Numbered from the stretch's first letter, positions 12,545 to 19,565 are shown. The stretch: DNA of 35,865 bases from Pseudomonas sp. LS-2 (GCF_003605735.1 NZ_QXTJ01000001.1:1-35865), one strand, 5' to 3'. Notes: a model not told the origin generated them from the sequence alone. Made by a program: numbers and translations.

Positions 12545-12570
12545 AAGTACAGCAATCAGCGAGAACGATT

Positions 12571-13524
12571 ATGGCAGCACTACATGCGATAAGCAAAGGT
12601 CGGTTGAGGATGCAGCTCACTGAATTGGCTGGAAGCGCCGTAGCCGTATATCCGGCTTTCAGGCGCGTTCTCGGGTTGAGCGCATCCGCCGCTCAGTTCC
12701 TTTCTCAAGCCGTCTATTGGACCGAAAAGACCAACGATGGCTGGTTCTACAAAACCGAATCTGAATGGGAGGTGGAAATCGGCCTGTCATGCAAAGAGGT
12801 GCGCACTGCACGCAAGAGCCTGGGACAGATCCAGCTCTTGGAAGAAGTCAGAAAGGGCGTTCCGGCAAAAATGCATTTCCGTGTCGACACCGAGTTGCTG
12901 CTCGATTATCTGTCCGGCGAGAAGGCTATCCCAGTCCTTCCCAAAGAGCACAACAAGTCCTGCCCAAACGGCACAACTGGTTCTACCCAAACGGCACAAC
13001 AAGTCCTGCCCAAAGGGGCAGACAAGTGCGACCTAAACGGCACAACTATTACAGAGACTACACAGAAGACTACACAGAAGACTACTTCACAGGCGCTCGC
13101 TCCGGCTTCGCCAAAGCGTGCCAGGAAAAAATCCGAAGGTGACGAAGCCAAACAGGAAGCCTGTCGTGGAATCTGGGCGACCTATGCCAGTGCCTACCAG
13201 GACCGATACGGCGCAACGCCTGTTCGCAATGCCAAGGTCAATCGCCAAGTTGTTGAACTCTGGAAACGTCTTGGTGGTGAAGCGGCAGCGGTCGCCCAGT
13301 TCTTCGTCGGCATCAACGATTCGTACCTAATCCGCAACTTCCACGACATCGGATCGCTGCTCGCCAAGGCGGAGAGCTATCGCACTCAGTGGGCTACCAA
13401 TCGCCAGATGAACGCGACTACAGCCCGCCAGATGGAGCAGACCCAAGCAAACATGAATGCTGCGCACGAGGCAGCGTCCGCCATTCGCAACGGGGGAGGT
13501 AAGGGCAATGCTTTCATGCGATGA
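12571..13524 (+). CDS. O-like replication initiation protein
   Basis: 317 aa. The N-terminal domain (about residues 15-115) reads as a winged-helix replication protein (SAAQFLSQAVYWTEK, DGWFYKTESEWEVEIGL). The middle (120-170) is low-complexity and is encoded by five 23-bp iterons; because 23 is not a multiple of 3, the protein repeat is irregular. The C-terminal domain (from about 185) is helical and contains ELWKRLGGEAAAVAQFF. Lambda O likewise carries the origin inside its own gene. It probably binds the iterons and recruits the host helicase with the next gene's product. Start at 12571; an ATG at 12610 is possible. Confidence 0.85.
   Translation: MAALHAISKGRLRMQLTELAGSAVAVYPAFRRVLGLSASAAQFLSQAVYWTEKTNDGWFYKTESEWEVEIGLSCKEVRTARKSLGQIQLLEEVRKGVPAKMHFRVDTELLLDYLSGEKAIPVLPKEHNKSCPNGTTGSTQTAQQVLPKGADKCDLNGTTITETTQKTTQKTTSQALAPASPKRARKKSEGDEAKQEACRGIWATYASAYQDRYGATPVRNAKVNRQVVELWKRLGGEAAAVAQFFVGINDSYLIRNFHDIGSLLAKAESYRTQWATNRQMNATTARQMEQTQANMNAAHEAASAIRNGGGKGNAFMR
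12940..13054. repeat. Five tandem 23-bp iterons, probable replication origin
   Basis: Units start at 12940, 12963, 12986, 13009 and 13032. The core is CCCAAACGGCACAAC plus a variable 8-bp end (AAGTCCTG or TGGTTCTA). Units 2 and 3 have identical cores, while units 1, 4 and 5 carry substitutions. The exact 23-bp period inside the O-like gene shifts frame every repeat, which argues for selection on DNA. A 12-bp direct repeat (ACTACACAGAAG) follows at about 13058. Spacing of two helical turns plus two bases fits side-by-side initiator binding. Confidence 0.85.
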
Positions 13525-14299
13525 ACAAGCTGATCTGGCAATGGCCATCTGTGCCACAGCGGAAACCTTGGGGCAGGTTATCAGCCCGAATGCCGCGAAG
13601 ATGATGGCTGAAGACTTGGCTGACCACTCCGTAGACGTGATCGCCAACGCCCTGCGTGGTTGCCGCCGCGAGCTGACTGGCCGCCTCACCCTCGGTGCCA
13701 TCCTTCAGCGCGTCCAAGCTGCGGACGGTCGCCCGGGAAAGGATGAGGCCTGGTCTATGGCGCTGGCAGCCAGCGACGAATTTGAAACCGTCGTGCTGAC
13801 CGATGAAATCCGGCAAGCCATGGTCGCCTCAGGCCCAATCCTCGATGCCGGTGACAAGGTCGGCGCCCGGATGGCGTTCATGAGCGCCTACGAACGCCTT
13901 GTGGGCAATGCGCGTGCCGAGAGCCTTCCAGCGAAGTGGGAGGTGTCGCTGGGGTTTGATCCCGGCCGCCGAGTAATTGCCATCGAGTCTGCTGTGCGTT
14001 CGCAACTCATCAGCCATGACGCCGGGAACAGGTATCTCGCTGACTTGCGGATTGCTCCGATCACACCCGAGGGACAGGCCATCGCCGGACTTCTGACCGG
14101 ACAGGCCCCTGCGCGTGTCAGTCCGAAAATGCGCGAAAAGCTGGCAGAAGTCCGTTCGATCCTCACGGCGAGCAAGGCACGAAAGGAACAGGAGCGCCGC
14201 AAGGAGGCTCAGCGCCGCCGCGTAGACAACTACCTCCGCAAGCGCCGTGCACGAGCTGCGATTGCCGAACTACAGAGCAAGAAGGAAGCCCGCCCATGA
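13508..14299 (+). CDS. Putative replication partner protein (P-like position)
   Basis: 263 aa. The ATG at 13508 has GGGGGAGG 8 nt upstream and overlaps the O-like gene by 17 nt. It is helical throughout. Residues 1-80 resemble proteins that follow O in Pseudomonas phages (CDEQADLAMAICATAE, ADHSVDVIANALRGCRRE); the C-terminal 60 residues are very basic and coiled (KARKEQERRKEAQRRR). No Walker motif is present, so it is not a DnaC-type ATPase. By position it may load or recruit the host helicase like lambda P, but the sequence alone does not show it. Confidence 0.7.
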   Translation: MLSCDEQADLAMAICATAETLGQVISPNAAKMMAEDLADHSVDVIANALRGCRRELTGRLTLGAILQRVQAADGRPGKDEAWSMALAASDEFETVVLTDEIRQAMVASGPILDAGDKVGARMAFMSAYERLVGNARAESLPAKWEVSLGFDPGRRVIAIESAVRSQLISHDAGNRYLADLRIAPITPEGQAIAGLLTGQAPARVSPKMREKLAEVRSILTASKARKEQERRKEAQRRRVDNYLRKRRARAAIAELQSKKEARP

Positions 14300-14412
14300 C
14301 CAGCCGAATCTGGATCGTGCTCACTCTCATAACCCTGTTAGCTGGGTATGGCTTCAACCACAAGGTGGAGCGGCCTGCTCAGTCCGTGAATCTGCAGGAG
14401 GTTTTTCGATGA
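14296..14412 (+). CDS. Very small membrane protein (38 aa)
   Basis: It starts in an ATGA overlap with the preceding gene and ends in another with the next. The N-terminal half is a single hydrophobic helix (IWIVLTLITLLAGYGF), followed by a short polar tail. Probably an inner-membrane peptide with a short periplasmic or cytoplasmic tail. Unknown function. Confidence 0.55.
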   Translation: MTSRIWIVLTLITLLAGYGFNHKVERPAQSVNLQEVFR

Positions 14413-14885
14413 GTCCACTGATCATCCTGCAAACCCAACCATGCCCGGTGAGCTGCGTGTCCACCTGCCTGGCGATGATTGTGAATCGCCCGGCGGCTGA
14501 CGTCATCGAGGAGCTGCACAAGCCATACCGAGATGGCGATCTGACTCTTCGCGAAATGCTTGATTACCTGGGCGTCAAATACACCGCTTTCTACAGCCTC
14601 GACACACCGCCGCTCGCAGACGAGGGGGTTTATCTGTGCACCGCGCCGTCTCTGAACATCGAGGCAGGCAATCACCAGATCTTGATCGAGGTAACGGACG
14701 AGAATTATTTCGTGCTCGATCCAGTCCAGGGTCGTGAGGGCCGGAAGTTTTACGTGGCGCGCGGGAAGGGCAACGGTGACCCGCTGGCGATTGATCTCGG
14801 CGGATTTGTTATCGACGCATTCATCGCTCGGGACTGCCTGTTGACCCTGAGAGCTCACGCCGATCAGGAAGAGGTGGCCGCATGA
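14409..14885 (+). CDS. Peptidase C39-like (papain-fold) protein
   Basis: 158 aa from the ATG at 14409. The start reads QTQPCPVSCVSTCLAMI, which matches the C39 'Q.....C....L.MI' pattern with Cys16 in the catalytic position. A His follows in the expected strand (NHQILIEV) and an Asp after it (VLDPVQG). C39 domains cleave double-Gly leaders or act as general cysteine peptidases. Here the domain stands alone without a transporter, and a cytosolic substrate is likely. Its place in the replication operon suggests a host- or phage-protein target, unknown. Coupled on both sides by 4-nt overlaps. Confidence 0.65.
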   Translation: MSPLIILQTQPCPVSCVSTCLAMIVNRPAADVIEELHKPYRDGDLTLREMLDYLGVKYTAFYSLDTPPLADEGVYLCTAPSLNIEAGNHQILIEVTDENYFVLDPVQGREGRKFYVARGKGNGDPLAIDLGGFVIDAFIARDCLLTLRAHADQEEVAA

Positions 14886-15331
14886 ACGACATTCAGAAGC
14901 TGAAGGCGCTGGCTGAGGCTCAGCCAGAGAAAGTGTGGACTCACAGCGAAGGTGAGTTGTCCATGATGACTGGTTCTCGTATGTACTATGTGTCCGGTCC
15001 AGAAGGGGCGTCTGATTGGGAGAACTGGGGATTCACACGCCGCGCCGCATCATTCATCGCCGCCGCCAACCCTGCCGCAGTGCTGGAGCTGATCGCGGAG
15101 ATTGAGCGGCTCGAAGAAAGAAACGTTTATTGGATTGATCAGGCAAACGCCATTGCGCGGGGCCGACACATTGCTCGAACTGAGCGCGACCAGCTCAAGG
15201 CCGAAAACGAGGCGCTCGTTATCGCGCTGAACGACATTCTGCGGGTGACCCCGATGGGCGTCGAAGCATTCGGGATTGCTGCGTTGGCGCTCGGTGAACT
15301 GGGCGTGAGCAATGAGGACAGCCATGACTAA
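14882..15331 (+). CDS. Ead/Ea22-like protein
   Basis: 149 aa. The features typical of Ead/Ea22-like phage proteins are visible: RRAASFIAAANPAAVLELIAEIERLEERN, followed by a coiled-coil helix (RTERDQLKAENEALVIALNDIL). The N-terminal part is a beta-containing domain with WTHSEGELSMM. Ea22 of lambda affects early lysis-lysogeny choice; the role here is not known. The start is in an ATGA overlap with the upstream gene. Confidence 0.7.
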   Translation: MNDIQKLKALAEAQPEKVWTHSEGELSMMTGSRMYYVSGPEGASDWENWGFTRRAASFIAAANPAAVLELIAEIERLEERNVYWIDQANAIARGRHIARTERDQLKAENEALVIALNDILRVTPMGVEAFGIAALALGELGVSNEDSHD

Positions 15332-15482
15332 CGTCCAATTCCACAGTTTGGCAGGTCCAATCTGGCTTATCGCCTCAAACACGGAGCCTTCTCTTTGGTT
15401 CGCTACTGCGTGTGCGGCGATGTTCGCCTATCACGGTTGCGCCGTCGCCTGGTGCATGTGGAAGGAGCTTCGCCATGGCTGA
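15324..15482 (+). CDS. Small hypothetical membrane-associated protein (52 aa)
   Basis: The ATG at 15324 overlaps the upstream stop by 8 nt and the TGA at 15480-15482 overlaps the next start by 8 nt. The peptide has two moderately hydrophobic stretches (AGPIWLIAS and WFATACAAMFAYHGCAVAWCMW) with three Cys and five Trp, so a membrane location is likely. Unknown function. Confidence 0.5.
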   Translation: MTNVQFHSLAGPIWLIASNTEPSLWFATACAAMFAYHGCAVAWCMWKELRHG

Positions 15483-16062
15483 AGTCGCCCTCATTCGCAC
15501 CGCCCAAGGCCTGGTGCCTGCCACCGAAGCCGACCGCGAAACCATGCAGAAGTGGAAGGCCGGTCAGGTCATCCACGGCAAGTTCACCAAAATGCGCAAC
15601 GCCAAGTTCCACGGCAAGTTTTTCTCGATGCTGGATCTGGCGTGGGAATACTGGGAGCCAGTCGGCGGTCTTGTGCCTCGGCAGGAGTTGCGCGGCATCC
15701 AGGGCTTGGCCAAGTTCTTCGAGAAGGCCAGCGGCAAGCCGGGGCAGCTCTCTGAAGCCGTGGCAGCTTACGTCGCTCAGATCGAAGCTGAGCGTGCCGA
15801 ACGATTCCCAGCCGTGGACAAGAGCCGCGAGGCTTTCCGCGACTGGATCACCATCGAGGCTGGGCATTTCCACCTGGTGCAGACCCCTGACGGCATCCGC
15901 AAGGAGCGCAAATCGATCAGTTGGTCGGCCATGGACGATCTGGCGTTCGAGCCGCTTTACCGCGACGTCTTCAACGCCTGCTGGCGACTGGTGCTGTCTG
16001 CGCATTTTGAGTCTGAAGAGGCGGCACAGTGCGCTGCTGACATGATCGGGAGCTACGCATGA
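15475..16062 (+). CDS. DUF1367 family protein
   Basis: 195 aa from the ATG at 15475 (GGAG about 11 nt upstream). The sequence fits the DUF1367 family (PF07105), common in the ninG region of lambdoid phages: an N-terminal AEVALIRTAQGLVPATEAD, the central VIHGKFTKMRNAKFHGKFFSML and a tryptophan-rich second half (FRDWITIEAGHFHL, KSISWSAMDDLAFEPLYRDV). Molecular role unknown; frequent neighbour of Holliday-junction and NinG genes. Confidence 0.85.
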   Translation: MAEVALIRTAQGLVPATEADRETMQKWKAGQVIHGKFTKMRNAKFHGKFFSMLDLAWEYWEPVGGLVPRQELRGIQGLAKFFEKASGKPGQLSEAVAAYVAQIEAERAERFPAVDKSREAFRDWITIEAGHFHLVQTPDGIRKERKSISWSAMDDLAFEPLYRDVFNACWRLVLSAHFESEEAAQCAADMIGSYA

Positions 16063-16166
16063 AGACTTATCAGGCCCTCAAAAGTGTCGCCCGCTGCATC
16101 GTCACCATGCTGGAGGCTGGGTATCACGGCCAGCCCGCGGCCTGCCAGTTTGGGGGTGGGCTTTGA
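16059..16166 (+). CDS. Small hypothetical protein (35 aa)
   Basis: The ATG at 16059 is in an ATGA overlap with the DUF1367 gene and the TGA at 16164-16166 overlaps the next start. The peptide is neutral with two Cys and a Gly-rich end. Only operon packing supports it. Confidence 0.4.
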   Translation: MKTYQALKSVARCIVTMLEAGYHGQPAACQFGGGL

Positions 16167-16780
16167 TCGGACAGGCAGTGAAGAAGTCGCCGCCGGCACG
16201 CCGGAAGAAACGCTGCGTGAATGCCGAGTGCGGGACCGCGTTCATCCCTCAACGCCTCGGGCAGAAGGTGTGCAGCCCATCCTGCGCACTCGCTGAGGCC
16301 AAGAACCCTGCGAACCAGGAGAAAGCCCACAAGGCACTGGCAGAGCTGGACCGTCAGGACATCAAGGTGCGCAAGGAGAAGCTGAAGAGCCGCGGCGATC
16401 ACCTTCGGGAGGCTCAGCAGGCGTTCAACGAGTACATCCGCTGGCGTGACCAATTGGCCGGGCACTTGTGCATCTCGAGCGGTAAGCCATTGGACTGGAG
16501 CGGTAACGCCGTAGACGCCGGGCATTACCGCAGCGTTGGCTCGGCGCCACACCTCAGGTTCGACGAGCGCAACTGTCACGCCCAGAGCAAACAGGACAAT
16601 CGGTTCTTGTCGGGCAACGCCGTGGATTACCGGATCGGCCTCATTGCCCGCATCGGCCAGGCCGCAGTCGACGAACTGGAGTCGGATCAGTCGGTGAAGA
16701 AATACACCGTCGACGACCTGAAAGAGATCAAGGCCCTGTACCGGGCAAAGACCAGAGAGCTGAAGGGGAGAGCAGCGTAA
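16163..16780 (+). CDS. ninG: NinG / Rap recombination protein
   Basis: 205 aa. Lambda NinG (Rap) is a structure-specific nuclease acting on branched recombination intermediates. The N-terminal Cys knuckle (CVNAECGTAFIPQRLGQKVCSPSC) and the conserved core (CISSGKPLDWSGNAVDAGHYRSVG, then RFDERNCHAQSKQDNRFLSGN) are characteristic. The frame opens with TTG at 16163, overlapping the upstream stop; a GTG at 16178 is an alternative start. The position just before the Q-like gene matches lambdoid order. Confidence 0.88.
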   Translation: MIGQAVKKSPPARRKKRCVNAECGTAFIPQRLGQKVCSPSCALAEAKNPANQEKAHKALAELDRQDIKVRKEKLKSRGDHLREAQQAFNEYIRWRDQLAGHLCISSGKPLDWSGNAVDAGHYRSVGSAPHLRFDERNCHAQSKQDNRFLSGNAVDYRIGLIARIGQAAVDELESDQSVKKYTVDDLKEIKALYRAKTRELKGRAA

Positions 16781-17373
16781 TGATCAACTTGAATTCAGCA
16801 CGCCTCGCATGGCATGACGCGCTGTACACGCCGTGGGATAGCCAGGGCGCGCACATTGAACAAATCGGCCTGTTGGGTTGCTCGGTGCAGAAGACCGAGA
16901 AGTCGGTGAACAGCCGCCACGCAATGCATCAGTCGATATCGGCCCGGATCCAACATGCGATTGCCACACTGCCAGCCCATCTGCAGGCGTTCGGCAACTT
17001 TATGTACAGCCCAATCGCTACGTTCGACGACAAGGAAGAGGCGGACGACGCGGTTTTCATGGCTGCGTATCGCGCCGGGCCGAAGATGTACGCCAAGAAG
17101 TTCGAGAAGGCGCGCCTGGTTGCCCAAGGCGTTGTGCACCGCTATCGACGAATGCACCAAGGCGGCCAGAGTGAAGGGGTTGACCCGTGCCCGTCGCCGG
17201 AGGCGTTCCGCTCATGGCTGCTTAGCGTGCTCGGTTTGGAGCTATCGTCCGAGCAATGGACCCGAGAATGGGAGGGCTTCATTCTGGCCTGTTTTAACGC
17301 TTGCAACGACCTCGACAAGGCAGCTTTGGTGCCTGTCTCTTTGGCGATAAAAGAGATGAAAATTGCTGCTTGA
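16780..17373 (+). CDS. Probable Q-like late antiterminator
   Basis: 197 aa; its ATG shares a base with the NinG stop (TAATG). Residues 40-130 carry a conserved-looking core (SRHAMHQSISARIQHAIATL, then FMYSPIATFDDKEEADDAVF, then VHRYRRMHQGGQ). I identify it mainly by context: last gene of the early operon, directly followed by a promoter whose -35 overlaps its stop codon, then an intrinsic terminator about 40-65 nt after the predicted transcription start, exactly as lambda Q - PR' - tR'. It should modify RNA polymerase to read through downstream terminators. It may belong to a Q family distinct from lambda Q. Confidence 0.65.
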   Translation: MINLNSARLAWHDALYTPWDSQGAHIEQIGLLGCSVQKTEKSVNSRHAMHQSISARIQHAIATLPAHLQAFGNFMYSPIATFDDKEEADDAVFMAAYRAGPKMYAKKFEKARLVAQGVVHRYRRMHQGGQSEGVDPCPSPEAFRSWLLSVLGLELSSEQWTREWEGFILACFNACNDLDKAALVPVSLAIKEMKIAA

Positions 17374-17399
17374 CGACAAATGTCCGGCTCAGGCATTAT
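17370..17399 (+). promoter_or_regulatory. Late promoter (PR'-like)
   Basis: TTGACG (17370-17375) and CATTAT (17394-17399) are spaced by 18 bp. The -35 overlaps the stop codon of the Q-like gene. The expected start is near 17406, giving a short constitutive RNA that ends at the terminator at 17444-17468 unless antiterminated. Confidence 0.65.
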
Positions 17400-17417
17400 C
17401 CGCTCCATCGTGACAAT

Positions 17418-17468
17418 TTCGCCTCTGGCGAATTTCACCAGAAGCCTCGCCAAGTGCGGGGCTTTTTT
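17418..17468 (+). terminator. Hairpin plus intrinsic terminator tR'-like
   Basis: A first hairpin TTCGCC-TCT-GGCGAA (17418-17432) is followed by the terminator stem GCCTCGC (17444-17450)/GCGGGGC (17456-17462) and TTTTTT (17463-17468). The first hairpin lies in the initially transcribed region, where a Q-utilisation or pausing element would be expected. Confidence 0.75.
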
Positions 17469-17505
17469 GTGGGTGAGCGAAAACCAAACCTCCGAGGATT
17501 GCTGA

Positions 17506-17799
17506 ATGATGATGAAGCGACTGACCGTGTATCTGGGGCTCGCGCTCGCCGCCTGCCTGTCCTGTTTCTCCCTGACCGCGCTGGCCGACCCGGTGACCTC
17601 GGCGCTTCACGCCGTCCGTTCCATGGGCGAGACGCAAAGTGTTGCGTTCAAGCGTTTGGAATTGACCCTTGTTGCATGGCGAACGGGCAGTCAACCCACC
17701 GACGAAGCACTGAAGTCCAATTTGCGCGCATCCAGCAATCACTTCGAAATGGCCTCGGCGAAGCCAAAGCCAGAACGCGACGGTCCGTCGATCTGCTGA
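17506..17799 (+). CDS. Small putative exported protein
   Basis: 97 aa with GAGGATTG upstream. It has a clear signal-peptide pattern: basic start (MMMKR), hydrophobic core and a likely cleavage after ALA near residue 27. The mature part is short, basic and without a known domain. It sits between the first and second late terminators, so it is expressed only if tR' is passed, or from an unseen promoter. A different frame (ATG at about 17675) overlaps its 3' half but reads through the next terminator and is less likely. Confidence 0.5.
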   Translation: MMMKRLTVYLGLALAACLSCFSLTALADPVTSALHAVRSMGETQSVAFKRLELTLVAWRTGSQPTDEALKSNLRASSNHFEMASAKPKPERDGPSIC

Positions 17800-17820
17800 A
17801 TACGCCAGAAGGCAAGAAAA

Positions 17821-17848
17821 AGCCCGGACGCCATGCCGGGCTTTTTTG
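17821..17848 (+). terminator. Second late-leader intrinsic terminator
   Basis: The stem AGCCCGG (17821-17827)/CCGGGCT (17836-17842) is followed by a TTTTTT run. It follows the exported-protein gene. Confidence 0.8.
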
Positions 17849-17990
17849 TACCTCCGAGGAAAGCCGCTACGCAGTGGCTGTTTTCCCGGATGTATCTGCT
17901 TCCCCAATCCCTCGGAACCTCTGATCGCCATGTTCAGCGAGGGCATCATTCGTCCCTGAATCCATCGTGCTGCTCCTCCAGCGCTCCTTT

Positions 17991-18014
17991 GCCCGTCTCC
18001 TTGCGGGCGTTTTT
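17991..18014 (+). terminator. Third late-leader intrinsic terminator
   Basis: The stem GCCCG (17991-17995)/CGGGC (18004-18008) is followed by GTTTTT, 15 nt before the first lysis gene. With the two upstream terminators it makes expression of lysis and structural genes depend on antitermination. Confidence 0.7.
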
Positions 18015-18028
18015 ATTCCGGAAAGCCC

Positions 18029-18337
18029 ATGACCGACGTATCCCGCATCGCTGACAGCACGGTGTTTAAAATCGTCGTGCCTGTCCTCCAGACGATCCTG
18101 TCTGCTGCTGCGATTGGCGCGTTCGTGTATGTCGTGGGCTCGCTGTCCACGCTTCAGGCTTCACTGAACGCATACCAGACCAGCCAGGCACTGCTGACCC
18201 AGCGCGTTGACTCCCTCGAACGCTCGCGCGATGCCGGCGACAAGTTCATCGACACCCTGCGGAGCTCCGACCAGCGCCAGGACTTCCGCCTGGACTCGCT
18301 TACCGAGATGGTCAAGTCGTTCGGACGGCCAAAGTGA
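18029..18337 (+). CDS. Membrane-anchored coiled-coil protein, possible i-spanin
   Basis: 102 aa. One N-terminal membrane segment (about 16-40, VPVLQTILSAAAIGAFVYVVG) is followed by a long helix (SLNAYQTSQALLTQRVDSLERSRD and on to the end). This N-in topology with a periplasmic coiled coil is that of an inner-membrane spanin (Rz) or an XhlA-like lysis protein. The next gene starts in a GTGA overlap and encodes a lipoprotein, as expected for an Rz/Rz1 pair. GGAAAG precedes the ATG. Holin accessory is the alternative. Confidence 0.6.
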   Translation: MTDVSRIADSTVFKIVVPVLQTILSAAAIGAFVYVVGSLSTLQASLNAYQTSQALLTQRVDSLERSRDAGDKFIDTLRSSDQRQDFRLDSLTEMVKSFGRPK

Positions 18338-18582
18338 GGTGCGCACTGGTTGTAGTGCTGTTGCTTGCCGGCTGCGCACAGCAGGACGCAGTAAACCGGC
18401 AGCCAGCCGAGCACAAGACAACGGTTTTCCGGTTCACGTCTGCCCCGTCGGCATGTCCTGAGCCCGAACCACCAAAGGCCGCACTGCGCCGCGTGACGAA
18501 GAGCCGTGACGACTGGAAGCGCTACGCCGAAAGCCTCGAAAAACTCATTCCCTCGGACGCAGAACATGGCCCTCATCCCTGA
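18334..18582 (+). CDS. Small lipoprotein, possible o-spanin (Rz1-like)
   Basis: 82 aa from a GTG overlapping the upstream stop. A very short signal peptide ends in a lipobox (LLAGC), so Cys14 should be lipidated. A proline-containing stretch (SAPSACPEPEPPKAAL) follows, then a basic/acidic helix (RVTKSRDDWKRYAESLEKL). Small size, lipobox and Pro-rich segment fit an outer-membrane spanin, which would fuse with the preceding inner-membrane protein to disrupt the outer membrane at lysis. The C-terminal helix is longer than in lambda Rz1. Confidence 0.55.
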   Translation: MRCALVVVLLLAGCAQQDAVNRQPAEHKTTVFRFTSAPSACPEPEPPKAALRRVTKSRDDWKRYAESLEKLIPSDAEHGPHP

Positions 18583-18787
18583 ATGGCGTAAGGCCTGGCG
18601 AATGACCAGTGTTCAAATAGCAGTGCTGATTGCTGCTGTGAATGCTGCGGCCATAGGGTGGTCAGCATTCCAAGGATTGGTAAACCCGATCGTATTCGCT
18701 TCGGTGAACCTCGGGCTGGGTGTCGCCGTAGCTGTTGCCCGAGTGATCCCGCAGTCGAAGTTGCGCGAGCCGCCTGATCAGCAATAG
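18566..18787 (+). CDS. Holin (two-segment)
   Basis: 73 aa from the ATG at 18566, overlapping the lipoprotein gene by 17 nt. A basic N-terminus (PEWRKAWRMTS) is followed by two membrane segments, about 15-33 (VQIAVLIAAVNAAAIGWSAF) and 40-60 (IVFASVNLGLGVAVAVARVI), and a short polar tail. Size, topology and location fit a class II holin that permeabilises the inner membrane. No endolysin gene is seen next to it; it must lie elsewhere, beyond the window. Confidence 0.75.
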   Translation: MALIPEWRKAWRMTSVQIAVLIAAVNAAAIGWSAFQGLVNPIVFASVNLGLGVAVAVARVIPQSKLREPPDQQ

Positions 18788-18812
18788 CGCGCCACAAATT
18801 CATCGGCCCAAG

Positions 18813-18917
18813 GTGAAGCGCTGGATCTGCGCGCGTTTGAGCTGCGACGGTTGCTTGCGTGATCATCGGTTCGGCAGTGAGCCGGGCAAGGTCGAGCGCC
18901 GCAAGGAGCCCAGATAG
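18813..18917 (+). CDS. Possible 34-codon Cys/Arg-rich ORF
   Basis: A frame from GTG at 18813 to TAG at 18915-18917 encodes a basic peptide with CARLSCDGCLRDH, reminiscent of the zinc-binding start of HNH nucleases that often precede terminase genes. No HNH core follows, so if real it is a remnant. Weak ribosome site. The rest of 18788-18962 shows no gene. Confidence 0.2.
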   Translation: MKRWICARLSCDGCLRDHRFGSEPGKVERRKEPR

Positions 18918-18962
18918 GCTGGCGGGCGGAAACGGAGCGGGTAATTCCCAGCAAAATACCGC

Positions 18963-18991
18963 TTGCTATGTGTACCCTAAAGGTACATAAT
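18963..18991 (+). promoter_or_regulatory. Promoter with palindromic operator in its spacer
   Basis: TTGCTA (18963-18968) and CATAAT (18986-18991) are 17 bp apart. The spacer holds a perfect 6-5-6 palindrome TGTACC-CTAAA-GGTACA (18971-18987). Its arms differ from the CI operators, so a different regulator is implied; the small HTH-like protein at 19566 is a candidate. Confidence 0.65.
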
Positions 18992-19042
18992 GTTTTCCAT
19001 GGGTAGCACAGAGGGTGCAGCCCGAGCCCGAAAGGAAGACGA

Positions 19043-19234
19043 ATGCAGAAAGAAAGAGAGGAACTGGAGCTTGAGAAACTGCAAGCTGAGGTTCACAAGC
19101 TGGCCGCCGAGACGCGAAAGCTGATCGCCGAGACCAACAAGATGAAGCGGGAAACAACGTTTTACCCGTTTGTAGCGGCAGGAGGGATAGTCACAGTGAT
19201 CGTTACCGCCGCCGCCTTCATCCACAAGTTCTAA
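19043..19234 (+). CDS. Small coiled-coil membrane protein
   Basis: 63 aa from the ATG at 19043 (AAAGGAAG upstream), the first gene after the operator-containing promoter. The N-terminal 38 residues are a charged heptad helix (REELELEKLQAEVHKLAAE and on) and the C-terminus is one membrane segment (FYPFVAAGGIVTVIVTAAAF). A tail-anchored inner-membrane protein. It resembles many unnamed small proteins of Pseudomonas prophages; its role is unknown. Confidence 0.65.
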   Translation: MQKEREELELEKLQAEVHKLAAETRKLIAETNKMKRETTFYPFVAAGGIVTVIVTAAAFIHKF

Positions 19235-19239
19235 GCAAA

Positions 19240-19259
19240 GGCCCCGAGCGATCGGGGCC
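19240..19259. terminator. Strong GC hairpin after the coiled-coil gene
   Basis: GGCCCCGA-GCGA-TCGGGGCC is a perfect 8-bp stem with a tetraloop. The plus side has no T run, so it may pause, protect the 3' end or weakly terminate. On the minus side TTTGCTT follows. Confidence 0.5.
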
Positions 19260-19355
19260 ACTGCCTAACGGGTCTTGAGATTTATCAGGATTCGAGCGAC
19301 AGTTACCACACAGGGTCTGCAACGGCATGACCCGGCATCCCAAACGAGGAAGACC

Positions 19356-19523
19356 ATGAGCCACGATCAAGTCATAAAGCAAATGCGGGAAGACCTTGAG
19401 CAACTGGGCAATGAGGTCCGTAATGGGCCACGCCACGAAGCTCGAAGCATACTGGTCTCTGCGACCGCCGGCACGGCATTCGCGCTCGCCGTATTCTGGG
19501 TAGCCTTCAAGTTCCTCGCCTGA
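19356..19523 (+). CDS. Small coiled-coil membrane protein
   Basis: 55 aa from the ATG at 19356 with GAGGAAGA upstream. A polar heptad helix (HDQVIKQMREDLEQLGNEVRN) is followed by a C-terminal membrane segment (LVSATAGTAFALAVFWVAF). Its architecture is the same as that of the gene at 19043, so they may work as a pair at the membrane. A GC hairpin (GCCCCG/CGGGGC, 19534-19552) follows without a T run. No family recognised. Confidence 0.6.
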   Translation: MSHDQVIKQMREDLEQLGNEVRNGPRHEARSILVSATAGTAFALAVFWVAFKFLA

Positions 19524-19565
19524 CTGATCACCAGCCCCGCATTAGACGGGGCATTCGGACGCTCA

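Noticed and set aside
12940..13054. Tandem 23-bp repeats as a possible CRISPR array
   Set aside because: No spacers separate the repeats and they lie inside a replication gene. Iterons explain them.
12765..13151. Several overlapping frames in all phases and on both strands in the iteron region
   Set aside because: They arise because the 23-bp repeat keeps several frames open. Only the 317-residue O-like frame has recognisable domains.
17301..17924. 207-codon plus-strand frame spanning the late promoter and two terminators
   Set aside because: It crosses the promoter, tR' and the second terminator, and begins inside the Q-like gene in another phase.
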